A DNA stretch of 64,000 nt. Source: an uncultured Eubacteriales bacterium. Its GTDB lineage: Bacteria; Bacillota; Clostridia; Oscillospirales; CAG-272. This document shows, one piece after another, positions 18,082 through 26,246 of the stretch (its first letter is position 1; every line of letters starts with the position of its first letter). Location of the stretch: contig CAKRYT010000004.1 in assembly GCA_934432675.1 (NCBI GenBank), positions 62,001 through 126,000 of the forward strand, in the 5' to 3' direction. The position numbers were made by a program, and so were the translations under genes. The notes beneath the pieces are model-generated. The model had not been told where the DNA came from, did no database searches, and worked only from the letters and a program-made list of their open reading frames with translations.

Positions 18082-18471
18082 ATGGATAGAAGACATACCA
18101 TACAACGTGAAATTGTCCTGAAGACCGTGCGGCGGCTGCATACCCATGTAACGGCGGACGATGTGTACGGCGCGGTGCGGGATGAGTTCCCCGCCGTCGG
18201 GCGCGGAACGGTGTACCGCAACCTGAACATCCTTGCCGAGGAGGGTGAGATCCGCAAGATCGAGGTGCCCGGAGAGGCCGATCGATTTGACTTCACAATA
18301 GCGGCGCATTACCATGTGAAATGCATGATCTGTAAAAGAATATCCGACGTGGATATGGCGGCTATCCCGCAGCTCCCGGATACGATCAAAGACAATCGCG
18401 GAGGGCAATTCACCCTTTGCGATGTGGCGTTCACAGGTATCTGCCCGGAATGCCGAAAGAAGAATATTTGA
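18082..18471 (+). CDS. perR: Fur-family peroxide/iron-responsive repressor, PerR-like
   Basis: 129 residues. Start at 18082, with GGAG 5 bases upstream, gives the normal Fur N-terminus. Winged-helix DNA-binding part residues 1-60 (THVTADDVYGAVRDEFPAVGRGTVYRNLNIL). Regulatory metal ligands match the PerR set by position: His22 (or His20), Asp70, His76 and His78 in DFTIAAHYHVKC, and Asp91. Structural zinc site is the two CxxC pairs Cys81/84 and Cys121/124. First gene of an oxygen-defence operon with its own palindromic operator, which supports the peroxide-sensing assignment over iron-sensing Fur. Sequence alone cannot fully separate PerR from Fur. Confidence 0.85.
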   Translation: MDRRHTIQREIVLKTVRRLHTHVTADDVYGAVRDEFPAVGRGTVYRNLNILAEEGEIRKIEVPGEADRFDFTIAAHYHVKCMICKRISDVDMAAIPQLPDTIKDNRGGQFTLCDVAFTGICPECRKKNI

Positions 18472-18502
18472 CATGATTTGCGTGAAAGGAGAACCACTAA
18501 AA

Positions 18503-20293
18503 ATGAAAATCACAGACGACATTGTCTACGCCGGCGTCAACGATCACGGAATTGATCTGTTTGAGGGGCAGTACCGGGTGCCGAACGGGATGGCGTATAA
18601 TTCTTATGTGATCCTTGACGAAAAAACAGCCGTAATGGATACGGTAGACAAGAATTTTACGCACGAGTGGCTGGATCATCTTGCGGCGGCACTTGACGGC
18701 AGAGATCCGGACTATCTGATCGTGCAGCATATGGAGCCGGATCACAGTGCCAATATCGTCCATTTCCTGCAAACCTATCCGAGGGCGATCATCGTCTCCT
18801 CCGACAAGGCATTCAAGATGATGAAAAACTTTTTCGGGACGGAATTTGAGGGCAGGCGGATCGTCGTCGGGGAAAATAGCACGCTATCGCTCGGGAAGCA
18901 CACATTGACGTTTCTCACTGCCCCCATGGTTCATTGGCCGGAGGTGATCGTCACATACGATAGCCTTGACAAGGTGCTGTTTTCGGCAGACGGATTCGGT
19001 AAATTCGGCGCGCTGGACGTCGAGGAGGACTGGGCGGACGAGGCGCGGAGGTACTATTTCGGGATCGTCGGAAAGTACGGCGCACAGGTACAGGCACTCC
19101 TGAAAAAAGCGGCCGGGCTGGATATTCGGACGATCTGCCCGCTACATGGTCCGGCACTGGCGGAAAACCTCGGCTACTATCTCGGTCTGTACCAAACATG
19201 GTCCGCCTACGCAGTGGAAAGCGAGGGGATCACCGTCGCATACACCTCCGTGTACGGAAACACCAGAAAAGCCGTGGAGATACTGGTCGAGCAGCTGAAA
19301 GCGAACGGATGCCCGCAGGTTGCCGTCACCGACCTTGCCCGCGGGGATATGGCGAAAGCGGTGGAGGACGCCTTCCGCTACGGAAAAATCGTTCTTGCCA
19401 CTACCACCTATAACGCCGATATATTCCCGTTCATGAAGGAGTTTATCCATCACCTGACCGAACGCGGCTTTAAGAACAGGACGGTCGCCCTGATCGAAAA
19501 CGGTTCATGGGCACCGCAAGCGGCAAAAACCATGCGGGCGATGCTGGACGGGTGCAAGAACCTGACTTTTACCGACACGACCGTCAGGATCCTTTCCGCG
19601 GTGAATGACGAAAGCAGTGCCCAGATTGATGCGCTGGCAAAGGAGCTGACCCGGGACTACACAGCGCAAAACGGAGAAACGGCAAACAAAAACGATATGA
19701 CCGCGCTTTTCAGAATCGGTTACGGGCTGTATGTCGTGACCTCAAATGACGGCAAAAAAGATAACGGTCTGATTGTCAATACGGTAACACAGGTCACGGA
19801 TGCTCCGAACCGGATCGCCGTCTGCATCAACAAGCAGAATTATTCGCACCACGTCATTCGGCATACCGGCATCATGAATGTCAACTGTCTGTCGGTGGAC
19901 GCACCATTCTCGGTGTTTGAGTCTTTCGGCTTCAGAAGCGGGAGAAACACGGACAAATTCGCCGATTGCAAGACGCTCCGCTCGGACAACGGGCTTGTCT
20001 TCCTTTCACAGTATATCAATGCGATGATGTCGCTGAAGGTGGAACAATATGTCGATCTCGACACACATGGAATGTTCCTCTGCTCTGTGACGGAAGCTCG
20101 TGTGATTTCCGACAGGGAAACGATGACCTACTCGTACTACCAGGAGAACGTGAAACCGAAGCCCGTAACAGACGGCAAAAAAGGATATGTCTGCAAGGTA
20201 TGCGGCTATGTTTACGAGGCGGATGAGCTGCCGGACGATTTTGTATGTCCGCTTTGTAAGCACGGGGCGGCAGACTTCGAGCCGATACAGTGA
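18503..20293 (+). CDS. Flavodiiron protein fused to flavin reductase and rubredoxin
   Basis: 596 residues; reduces O2 (or NO) to water (or N2O) in the anaerobe's cytoplasm. Domain order: metallo-beta-lactamase-type diiron domain (1-~250) with all iron ligands visible (His76, Glu78, Asp80, His81 in HMEPDH; His144; Asp163; His215); FMN-binding flavodoxin (~255-395, TSVYGNTRKAVE); flavin reductase-like domain (~405-545, LFRIGYGLYVVTS..., as in high-molecular-weight rubredoxin); C-terminal rubredoxin (~553-596, CKVCGYVY...CPLC). The whole electron chain from NAD(P)H through flavin and rubredoxin to the diiron site is thus on one chain, whereas clostridia often split it into FprA plus Hrb. Start 18503 is preceded by AAAGGAG at a longish 11-base spacing. 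It follows perR by 31 bases. Confidence 0.92.
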   Translation: MKITDDIVYAGVNDHGIDLFEGQYRVPNGMAYNSYVILDEKTAVMDTVDKNFTHEWLDHLAAALDGRDPDYLIVQHMEPDHSANIVHFLQTYPRAIIVSSDKAFKMMKNFFGTEFEGRRIVVGENSTLSLGKHTLTFLTAPMVHWPEVIVTYDSLDKVLFSADGFGKFGALDVEEDWADEARRYYFGIVGKYGAQVQALLKKAAGLDIRTICPLHGPALAENLGYYLGLYQTWSAYAVESEGITVAYTSVYGNTRKAVEILVEQLKANGCPQVAVTDLARGDMAKAVEDAFRYGKIVLATTTYNADIFPFMKEFIHHLTERGFKNRTVALIENGSWAPQAAKTMRAMLDGCKNLTFTDTTVRILSAVNDESSAQIDALAKELTRDYTAQNGETANKNDMTALFRIGYGLYVVTSNDGKKDNGLIVNTVTQVTDAPNRIAVCINKQNYSHHVIRHTGIMNVNCLSVDAPFSVFESFGFRSGRNTDKFADCKTLRSDNGLVFLSQYINAMMSLKVEQYVDLDTHGMFLCSVTEARVISDRETMTYSYYQENVKPKPVTDGKKGYVCKVCGYVYEADELPDDFVCPLCKHGAADFEPIQ

Positions 20294-20400
20294 CAGCACC
20301 TTGAAAAGGACTGTCGGCACCCCCGCGCAAGGCGGATCTCATCCGACCGAGCGACAAAAATTTTACGGAACGGAGAGAAGCAACGGCTTCAAATGACCCT

Positions 20401-21138
20401 ATGACAACAGCAATATCGTGGCTTTATCTCGGATACTTTGTGATTCTGTCGGCGGAAAGAATACAGAGTCTCTTCCGCACCGGCAGCGGGCATCTCTTTT
20501 CCTCCGGATTCGGAATCTATGTAAATCTATTGACTATGCTGTCCCTTTTGGCTTCCGTTGTCCTGCTCGCGGCACGGAACGGACGCTTTTGGAGGAGCCT
20601 TTTTGACCGTACGGTCACGCCGGACTATTCCGTACTGTCTGTCACCGCAGGCGTGCTCCTTATTTCGGGCATGGTACACACGGAATATACGATCGCGCCC
20701 GTCCAGTTTATCGCCTACGGCATGATCATCGCGGCGATGATTCTGCGTACCATACAAACCACCAGGGACGTGAGAGCGGTGTTCCCGTGGTGGTATTCCC
20801 TGCTCTTTCTCACGGCGTTTTCCATGGCGATCCCGGTCGTATATCCGTCCGAAATGGATCATGCCGCCCGGTTCTATATCATAGAGGCGGCGGTTTCACT
20901 GGTGCTGGTTGTCTCTTTCACTCTGCTCCTCCGACGGGTGATGACAGGCAACGGTGCGGATCTGCTGCAGTGGTTCCCGATGCTGGTCGCCGCTTTCGGG
21001 AATGCCGTTATCCTCGCCATGCAATGGAAAGAAAAAGTCAATCTGTTCGTTCTTGTCTTTACGGCACTTTCGGCTTTCCTTTTTGCGGTCGGTAAAATCA
21101 TTTTCGGCATCCGAAAGAAAGGAGGAAATGCGTCATGA
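20401..21138 (+). CDS. Polytopic membrane protein of unknown function in the PerR operon
   Basis: 245 residues with six or seven hydrophobic helices (about residues 5-20, 38-58, 76-95, 99-117, 130-150, 160-178, 195-235) and a basic C-terminus (GIRKKGGNAS). No motif was recognised: no cysteine pairs, haem-binding His pairs or transporter signatures stand out. It sits between the flavodiiron fusion and a stand-alone rubredoxin, overlapping the latter by 4 bases, so it is co-expressed with oxygen-reducing proteins. A membrane partner or electron entry point is conceivable but unproven. Its ATG at 20401 has only a weak ribosome site. Confidence 0.75.
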   Translation: MTTAISWLYLGYFVILSAERIQSLFRTGSGHLFSSGFGIYVNLLTMLSLLASVVLLAARNGRFWRSLFDRTVTPDYSVLSVTAGVLLISGMVHTEYTIAPVQFIAYGMIIAAMILRTIQTTRDVRAVFPWWYSLLFLTAFSMAIPVVYPSEMDHAARFYIIEAAVSLVLVVSFTLLLRRVMTGNGADLLQWFPMLVAAFGNAVILAMQWKEKVNLFVLVFTALSAFLFAVGKIIFGIRKKGGNAS

Positions 21139-21293
21139 AATATGTGTGTGATGCCTGCGGATGGGAATACGACGAGGCGGCGGGCGACCCCGAGAACGGA
21201 ATTGCCCCCGGCACGAAGTTTGAAGATCTGCCCGATGATTTCACCTGCCCCTTGTGCGGGGTCGGAAAAGAAATGTTTTCGGCTGCGAAATAA
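21135..21293 (+). CDS. Rubredoxin
   Basis: 52 residues. Small one-iron electron carrier: KYVCDACGWEYDEAAGD at the N-terminus and DFTCPLCGVGKEMF near the C-terminus give the CxxC...CPxCG iron site, with the usual 'GIAPGTKFEDLPDDF' centre. GGAGG lies 9 bases before the ATG, and the start overlaps the stop of the membrane protein gene (ATGA). Probably donates electrons to the flavodiiron protein or a peroxide reductase. It is the second rubredoxin domain of this operon. Confidence 0.95.
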   Translation: MKYVCDACGWEYDEAAGDPENGIAPGTKFEDLPDDFTCPLCGVGKEMFSAAK

Positions 21294-21329
21294 ACCCGCC
21301 GGCGACGTTCCCGCGGCAACAGTCTCATC

Positions 21330-21409
21330 GAGGAGGAGCCTGAAAATCCGGCTCCTCCTCATGCATATTGCCCATAATACAAAAAAGGACGTCGCCTGAC
21401 GTCCTTTTT
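21330..21409. terminator. Terminators between rubredoxin and prfC
   Basis: First hairpin GAGGAGGAGCC (21330-21340) with GGCTCCTCCTC (21350-21360), no T-run. Second hairpin is a 12-bp stem (21382-21393 with 21398-21409, loop GCCT) whose arms are A-rich and T-rich, so it can end transcription from both sides. Confidence 0.85.
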
Positions 21410-21414
21410 GCTGT

Positions 21415-22995
21415 TTATTTCCCGAACTCCACAAGCTCCGTGCCCGGGTTCTGCTCCAGAAACCAGCCGATCATATACTCGCTCTGGAACAGCACGAAGT
21501 TGTTGCCCCGCACGTCCTGTACCCACTTGTTGTCGAAGAACTTGATATTCTTCGGGTCGGCCGGGGCGACGATGCGCCGGATGGCGCGATAGGGCTGCGG
21601 GGTCGAGAGGTATTCGACGTTGTACTCGCTCTTCATGCGGAACTTCAACACGTCGAATTGCAGGGTGCCGACGACGCCGACCGTCACGCGCTCCATGGAC
21701 GCGCCCGGCTCGAAGAACATCTGGATGGCACCCTCCTGGGCAATCTGCGTCATACCCTTGGCGAACTGCTTGCGTTTCATACTGTCGAGTTGTTCCACCA
21801 TCATGAAGATTTCGGGAGCAAACGTCGGGATGCCCTCAAAACGCACCTTGTGCGCGGGTGAACAGATGGTATCGCCGATGGCGTAGATGCCCGGGTCGAA
21901 CACGCCGATGATGTCCCCGGCGTAGGCCGTGTCAATGACCGCCCGCTCCTGTGCCATCATCTGCTGCGGCTGGGAGAGTTTCAGGGTCTTGCCGCCCTGG
22001 ACGTGGTAGTATTCCTCCCCGCGGTCGAACTTGCCCGACACGATCCGCATGAAAGCGATACGGTCGCGGTGCGCGCGGTTCATGTTCGCCTGAATCTTGA
22101 AGACAAAAGCGGAAAATCCCTCGTCGAAGGGGTCGACGATCCCCTCCTCGCAGGCACGCGGCAGGGGCGAGGTCGTCAGGCGCAGAAATTCTTTTAAGAA
22201 CAGTTCCACCCCGAAATTGTTGAGCGCGGAGCCGAAGAAAACGGGTGAGAGCCGCCCCTCATGCACCGCCCGGAGGTCGAAGTCGAAACAGGCACCGTCA
22301 AGCAGTTCCACCTGCTCGCAGAGGTCCCTCTGCTGATACTCATCCATGAGGTCGCCGAGCGACGACAGGTTGTCGAGCGAGCACTCGATCGCCTGCAAAC
22401 GGCGCGAGCCCGCGTGTGCCTCCCCGAAGGCGTAGACCGCCTTGTGCTCCCGGTCGTACACCCCGCGGAAGTTGTTGCCGCACCCGATCGGCCAGTTCAT
22501 CGGATAGGTACCGATGCCGAACTCCTTTTCGAGTTCGTCGAGCAGGTCAAAGGGGTCGCGGCTTTCGCGGTCCATCTTGTTGATAAAAGTAAAGATCGGG
22601 ATATGCCGCATGGCACAGACCTTGAAGAGCTTGCGCGTCTGCGGCTCGATTCCCTTCGCCGCGTCGATCACCATGACGGCACTGTCCGCCGCCATGAGCG
22701 TGCGGTAGGTATCCTCCGAGAAGTCCTGGTGCCCGGGCGTGTCCAGAATATTGATGCAGTACCCGTCGTACTCAAACTGCATGACGGACGAGGTGACCGA
22801 GATCCCTCTCTGCTTTTCGAGCTCCATCCAGTCGGAGACGGCGTGGCGGTCGCTCGCCTTGCCCTTGACGGTGCCGGCGGATTGGATGGCACCGCCGTAG
22901 AGCAACAGTTTTTCCGTGAGTGTGGTCTTCCCGGCGTCCGGGTGCGAGATGATGGCGAACGTGCGCCGCCGTCTGATTTCTTCTTGGGTCGTCAT
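21415..22995 (-). CDS. prfC: Peptide chain release factor 3
   Basis: 526 residues, normal length. Translational GTPase that recycles RF1/RF2 after termination. G1 SHPDAGKTT (residues 17-25), switch I with RGISVTSSVMQF, G3 DTPGHQDF, G4 NKMD, and the RF3-specific C-terminal half (FAPEIFMMVEQLDSMKRKQFAKGMTQIAQEGA, VGVVGTLQFDVLKFRM). RISVTSS in switch I separates RF3 from EF-G. AAAGGAAG lies 3-4 bases before the ATG. It follows rluD by 31 bases and may be the last gene of the yggS operon. Confidence 0.96.
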   Translation of the reverse strand: MTTQEEIRRRRTFAIISHPDAGKTTLTEKLLLYGGAIQSAGTVKGKASDRHAVSDWMELEKQRGISVTSSVMQFEYDGYCINILDTPGHQDFSEDTYRTLMAADSAVMVIDAAKGIEPQTRKLFKVCAMRHIPIFTFINKMDRESRDPFDLLDELEKEFGIGTYPMNWPIGCGNNFRGVYDREHKAVYAFGEAHAGSRRLQAIECSLDNLSSLGDLMDEYQQRDLCEQVELLDGACFDFDLRAVHEGRLSPVFFGSALNNFGVELFLKEFLRLTTSPLPRACEEGIVDPFDEGFSAFVFKIQANMNRAHRDRIAFMRIVSGKFDRGEEYYHVQGGKTLKLSQPQQMMAQERAVIDTAYAGDIIGVFDPGIYAIGDTICSPAHKVRFEGIPTFAPEIFMMVEQLDSMKRKQFAKGMTQIAQEGAIQMFFEPGASMERVTVGVVGTLQFDVLKFRMKSEYNVEYLSTPQPYRAIRRIVAPADPKNIKFFDNKWVQDVRGNNFVLFQSEYMIGWFLEQNPGTELVEFGK

Positions 22996-23026
22996 AGTCT
23001 TCCTTTACCGAAACCGACCCGGGGCG

Positions 23027-23977
23027 TTATCCCCGGGTACGTAGAATTTGTAAGAGTTTTTCAAAGTCTGCGGTCAGCGGCACTTCAAAATGCATCGGCT
23101 CCCCCGTCCGCGGATGCAGAAAGGAAAGTTCCTTGGCAATGAGTGCCTGTCCGTGCAGGTACGCCGCGTGCGCTTTTTCAAACGCGGTGTGCCCGCCGCC
23201 GTACAGCGTATCACCGAGGAGCGGATGCCCGAGCGACGCCATATGGACGCGGATCTGGTGTGTCCTGCCCGTTTCGAGCCGCAGCGCGAGGTAGGTGATA
23301 TTCCCGAAATCTTCGAGCACCCGATAGTGTGTGATTGCCTCCCGTGCGGTATGCACGCCGTCACGGATGACCGCCATCTTCTTGCGGTCCTTCGGGTGCC
23401 GCCCGATGGGCGCATCCACCGTGCCCTCGGGGTCACGGAACCCCCCGACAGCGAGTGCGTGGTACACCCGACGGATGCCGTGGTGTGCCATCTGCGCGGT
23501 CAGACCCGTGTGGGCGAGGTCGTTCTTGGCGACCACGAGCAGCCCCGCCGTATCTTTATCGATGCGGTGCACGATCCCGGGTCGCTCCACGCCCCCCACA
23601 CCGGAGAGCGCGCCGCGGCAGTGATAGAGCAGCGCGTTGACCAGCGTCCCGTCCGGGTTACCCGGCGCGGGATGCACCACCATGCCGACCGGCTTGTTGA
23701 TGACCAGCAGATCATCGTCCTCATAGACAATATCAAGGGGGATCTCCTGCGCGACCGCCTCGGGCGGCATGGGTGCGGGCCCCTCCCACACGATCTCCGT
23801 ACCGGGTGTCAGCCGCGCGTTTTTCCGGGCGGCTTTCCCCCCGACGAGAATCGCCCCCTCCTCGCACAGGCGCGCGACGGCGGTGCGGGACAGCCCGGTA
23901 TGCGCGGCAAGATACGCATCGAGACGCTCCCCCTCGCCGTCAGCCCCGACCGTCAGTATCATCGCCCGGGGCCTCAT
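23027..23977 (-). CDS. rluD: RluD-family pseudouridine synthase
   Basis: 316 residues from the ATG at 23977 (AGGGAG just upstream); another ATG at 23962 is possible. S4 RNA-binding domain at ~10-65 (ERLDAYLAAHTGLSRTAVARLCEEGAILVGG), then the catalytic domain with HRIDKDTAGLLVVAKND (catalytic Asp140), INKPVGMVVHPAPGN and LETGRTHQIRVHMASLGHPLLGDTLYGG. Isomerises uridines in 23S rRNA helix 69 or a similar site. Its 5' end overlaps lspA by 38 bases; the lspA-rluD pairing is common in Bacillota. Confidence 0.93.
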   Translation of the reverse strand: MRPRAMILTVGADGEGERLDAYLAAHTGLSRTAVARLCEEGAILVGGKAARKNARLTPGTEIVWEGPAPMPPEAVAQEIPLDIVYEDDDLLVINKPVGMVVHPAPGNPDGTLVNALLYHCRGALSGVGGVERPGIVHRIDKDTAGLLVVAKNDLAHTGLTAQMAHHGIRRVYHALAVGGFRDPEGTVDAPIGRHPKDRKKMAVIRDGVHTAREAITHYRVLEDFGNITYLALRLETGRTHQIRVHMASLGHPLLGDTLYGGGHTAFEKAHAAYLHGQALIAKELSFLHPRTGEPMHFEVPLTADFEKLLQILRTRG

Positions 23978-24542
23978 CGTCTCCCTCATGGGAGACCGTT
24001 TTTTGTTCTTTTTTCCTTGTCTCCTCGCGGATGATGTCCGCCACCAGCGCGACGAGCAGGATGGCGGCACCTACGCACACGAAACTGTCCGCCACGTTGA
24101 AGATGGGGAAATTCATGAACGCCGTTTCGAGGAAGTCCACGACCTCGCCGAGGAACACGCGGTCAATCATATTACCGATGCCGCCGCCGATGACGAAGGC
24201 AAGCCCCAGGTCAATCCACCGATTGCCCCGCTTTTTGCCGAACAGGTACAGCGAAAACGCTGCGATCCCGATGACGGACATGACCATGAACACCCAGCGG
24301 TGGTCGTCGAGCATCCCCCACGCTGCACCGTCGTTGGTGATATAGGTGAAGTTCAGGATGTACGGAATCACAACTACGCCGGCAGGTTTAGTTGCGACGA
24401 TAACGCGTTTCGACACCTGGTCGCAGACGATGACACCGAGTACGACCAGAAGATAATACCACCGTGCGCGGAAACCGCGGGGAAAGGAGACGAGGAAAAA
24501 CTCTTTCAACGCCGCTATTACGCGCGTCCACTTCTCTTTCAT
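23940..24542 (-). CDS. lspA: Lipoprotein signal peptidase (signal peptidase II)
   Basis: 200 residues, start at 24542 after GGGGGA. Four-helix membrane aspartic protease that cleaves lipoprotein signal peptides before the lipid-modified cysteine. Catalytic dyad Asp127 in GGGIGNMIDR and Asp152 in FNVADSFVCVG; NDGAAWGML matches the conserved NxGAAFG region. About 20 extra hydrophilic residues at the N-terminus and an acidic tail (HEGDDEAPGDDTD) make it longer than the ~160-residue norm. At least seven likely lipoproteins occur in this window. Confidence 0.95.
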   Translation of the reverse strand: MKEKWTRVIAALKEFFLVSFPRGFRARWYYLLVVLGVIVCDQVSKRVIVATKPAGVVVIPYILNFTYITNDGAAWGMLDDHRWVFMVMSVIGIAAFSLYLFGKKRGNRWIDLGLAFVIGGGIGNMIDRVFLGEVVDFLETAFMNFPIFNVADSFVCVGAAILLVALVADIIREETRKKEQKTVSHEGDDEAPGDDTDGRG

Positions 24543-24553
24543 TTGCGTCCCCC

Positions 24554-24835
24554 TTATATTTTCAGTGCCGGCAGGAGACCGTTCAGCAGCGTCAGGAGCA
24601 GCATGGTGATGAAAAACGGTATGTCCAGGGGCGACTCTTCCAGTGCCTTGATCCTGCTGCAAAGCGCACGGATCGGCAGGATGATCGGCTCCGTCACGGC
24701 ATAAAGGAATACCATCAAACGGTTTTCCTCATCGGCGATAATCCAGGATAGGATCGCACGCAGAAACATCGCCGTTTCGAGAAACCCGAGCAGCAACTGT
24801 ACCGTCCGCGCGATCACGTAGAGAACTGCCTGCAT
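24554..24835 (-). CDS. yggT: YggT-family membrane protein
   Basis: 93 residues with two hydrophobic segments (about 8-33 and 70-90) and the family's central AVTEPIILPIRAL (YxxTEPxLxPxR). YggT proteins lie in the sepF cluster of Gram-positives and plant plastids, where they have been linked to division or envelope functions and osmotolerance. Placed directly between sepF and lspA, 11 bases before lspA. Confidence 0.88.
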   Translation of the reverse strand: MQAVLYVIARTVQLLLGFLETAMFLRAILSWIIADEENRLMVFLYAVTEPIILPIRALCSRIKALEESPLDIPFFITMLLLTLLNGLLPALKI

Positions 24836-24836
24836 C

Positions 24837-25238
24837 TCAGTTGCTCTTGGAGGGATCGCTCACATCGACATTGCGCGGAGAGATGATATAGGTGCTGGCG
24901 GACCCCTTCTGGATCTGCCCGCCGCCGGAATACGCGACCCCGGTCAGGAAGTCGAGGATGCGGCGCGTCACATCGGGGGCCGTTGCTTCCAGGTTCAGAA
25001 ACACCGTGCAGCCGGAGAGCAGATAGTCGGCGATGGTCGTCACTTCCTCAAAAGTCTCGGGGCGCACGAGTTTCAGTTCGAGATTTGCCCCCTCACGCCC
25101 GTCGAGCGTCAGACCGTTACCGGTCGGGGCGGCGGGTGCCGCCGGTGCCACCGGCTCGGTCGGTGTCACGTCCTCATAGTAGCCGTCACCGTCGTAGGTC
25201 TCCATATCCGACTTCCGTCCAAACGAAAAAATGCCCAT
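24837..25238 (-). CDS. sepF: Cell division protein SepF
   Basis: 133 residues. Start at 25238, with GGAG 8 bases upstream, gives the conserved membrane-anchoring N-terminus MGIFSFGRK. A Pro/Ala-rich linker follows (~25-50), then the SepF core (~55-130): LKLVRPETFEEVTTIADYLLSGCTVFLNLE and RILDFLTGVAYSGGGQIQKGSASTYIISP. It aligns FtsZ filaments at the septal membrane. Lies in the usual yggS-sepF-yggT order. Confidence 0.95.
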   Translation of the reverse strand: MGIFSFGRKSDMETYDGDGYYEDVTPTEPVAPAAPAAPTGNGLTLDGREGANLELKLVRPETFEEVTTIADYLLSGCTVFLNLEATAPDVTRRILDFLTGVAYSGGGQIQKGSASTYIISPRNVDVSDPSKSN

Positions 25239-25275
25239 TTCAGTTACTCCTTTTTGCTTTGCGTCTTGCGCGTAT

Positions 25276-25977
25276 TTATTCATGTTCCCAGAACGCCCGC
25301 CCGATGCGTACCATATTTGCGCCCTCGGCGATAGCGATCCGGTAAGATCCGCTCATACCCATGGAGAGAATCGGGTCGTCCGTAAGCCGCCCCGCGGCGA
25401 CAAGCCGCAGGAAGAGTTCCCGCGTCGCCCCGAAACACCGTGCCGTCTCGGCATCACCCGCCCCGGCGGGACCCATCGTCATCACTCCCGCGATCCGGAT
25501 ATGCGGGTACGCGACGATCGCCTCCGCCAACGCCTCGGCGTCCTCGGGCAGTACCCCGCCCTTGGCACTCTCCCGCCCGCTGTTGACTTCCAGCAGGCAC
25601 GCGACCCTGTCCACCCCCGCGAGGGCGGCACGCTTTTCGATCTCGGCGGCGAGCCGCTCACTGTCGAGCGACTGGATGAGATCGGTTTTACCGATTACGG
25701 TCTTCACCTTGTTGGTTTGGAGCGTCCCGATGAGATGAAAGAGCGGTGTACACCCCGCCGCCTCGGCAAGTGCCCGTCGGGCGAGAAAACGGTCGGTGCG
25801 GTTTTCCCCCACCTCCCGGACCAGACCCGAGGTGAGGAGTTCCGTGACTTCCCCGTCGGTGCCGCCCTTCGTTACGGCGACGAGTCGCGGCATCGCCACA
25901 CCGGATGCGGCAGCGAGTGCCGCCACCTCGGAGAGGATCCGCTCGGCGTTACGGCGCACATACGATACATCCGTCAT
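25276..25977 (-). CDS. yggS: YggS/PLPBP-family pyridoxal phosphate homeostasis protein
   Basis: 233 residues. PLP-binding alanine-racemase-fold protein without known catalytic activity. RLVAVTKGG carries the PLP lysine (usually VAVSKTK), followed by VREVGENRTDRF, FHLIGTLQTNKVK, LEVNSGRESAKGG, VMTMGPAG and ILSMGMSGSYRIAIAEGANMVRIGRAFWE. First gene of the division-associated operon, with promoter 26017-26045 and GGAGG 10 bases before the start. Confidence 0.93.
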   Translation of the reverse strand: MTDVSYVRRNAERILSEVAALAAASGVAMPRLVAVTKGGTDGEVTELLTSGLVREVGENRTDRFLARRALAEAAGCTPLFHLIGTLQTNKVKTVIGKTDLIQSLDSERLAAEIEKRAALAGVDRVACLLEVNSGRESAKGGVLPEDAEALAEAIVAYPHIRIAGVMTMGPAGAGDAETARCFGATRELFLRLVAAGRLTDDPILSMGMSGSYRIAIAEGANMVRIGRAFWEHE

Positions 25978-26016
25978 AGAGAAAGTCCCTCCGGCGCGCG
26001 TAATTTGATATAAAAC

Positions 26017-26045
26017 AGTATATCATAAGAGTGCGCGCTTTTCAA
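26017..26045 (-). promoter_or_regulatory. Promoter of the yggS-sepF-yggT-lspA-rluD operon
   Basis: Minus-strand TTGAAA (26045-26040), 17-base spacer, TATACT (26022-26017). Confidence 0.7.
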
Positions 26046-26246
26046 CACCTATTTTCTCGCCGTCTCCCCGCTCCTCCGTGCACAAGATTGACAATATTAC
26101 TAAAATTATTGCAATTTCTCCAATATTTTTGTGGATTCTTTTTTTGTTCATCTTTTTTTGCTACGCTGACAACGGACGAGGTGACAAGCATTGTACGGTA
26201 CAGCAGTAGCAGTTCGTCACATTTGCAAAAAGCAAGGAGAGTTCAC

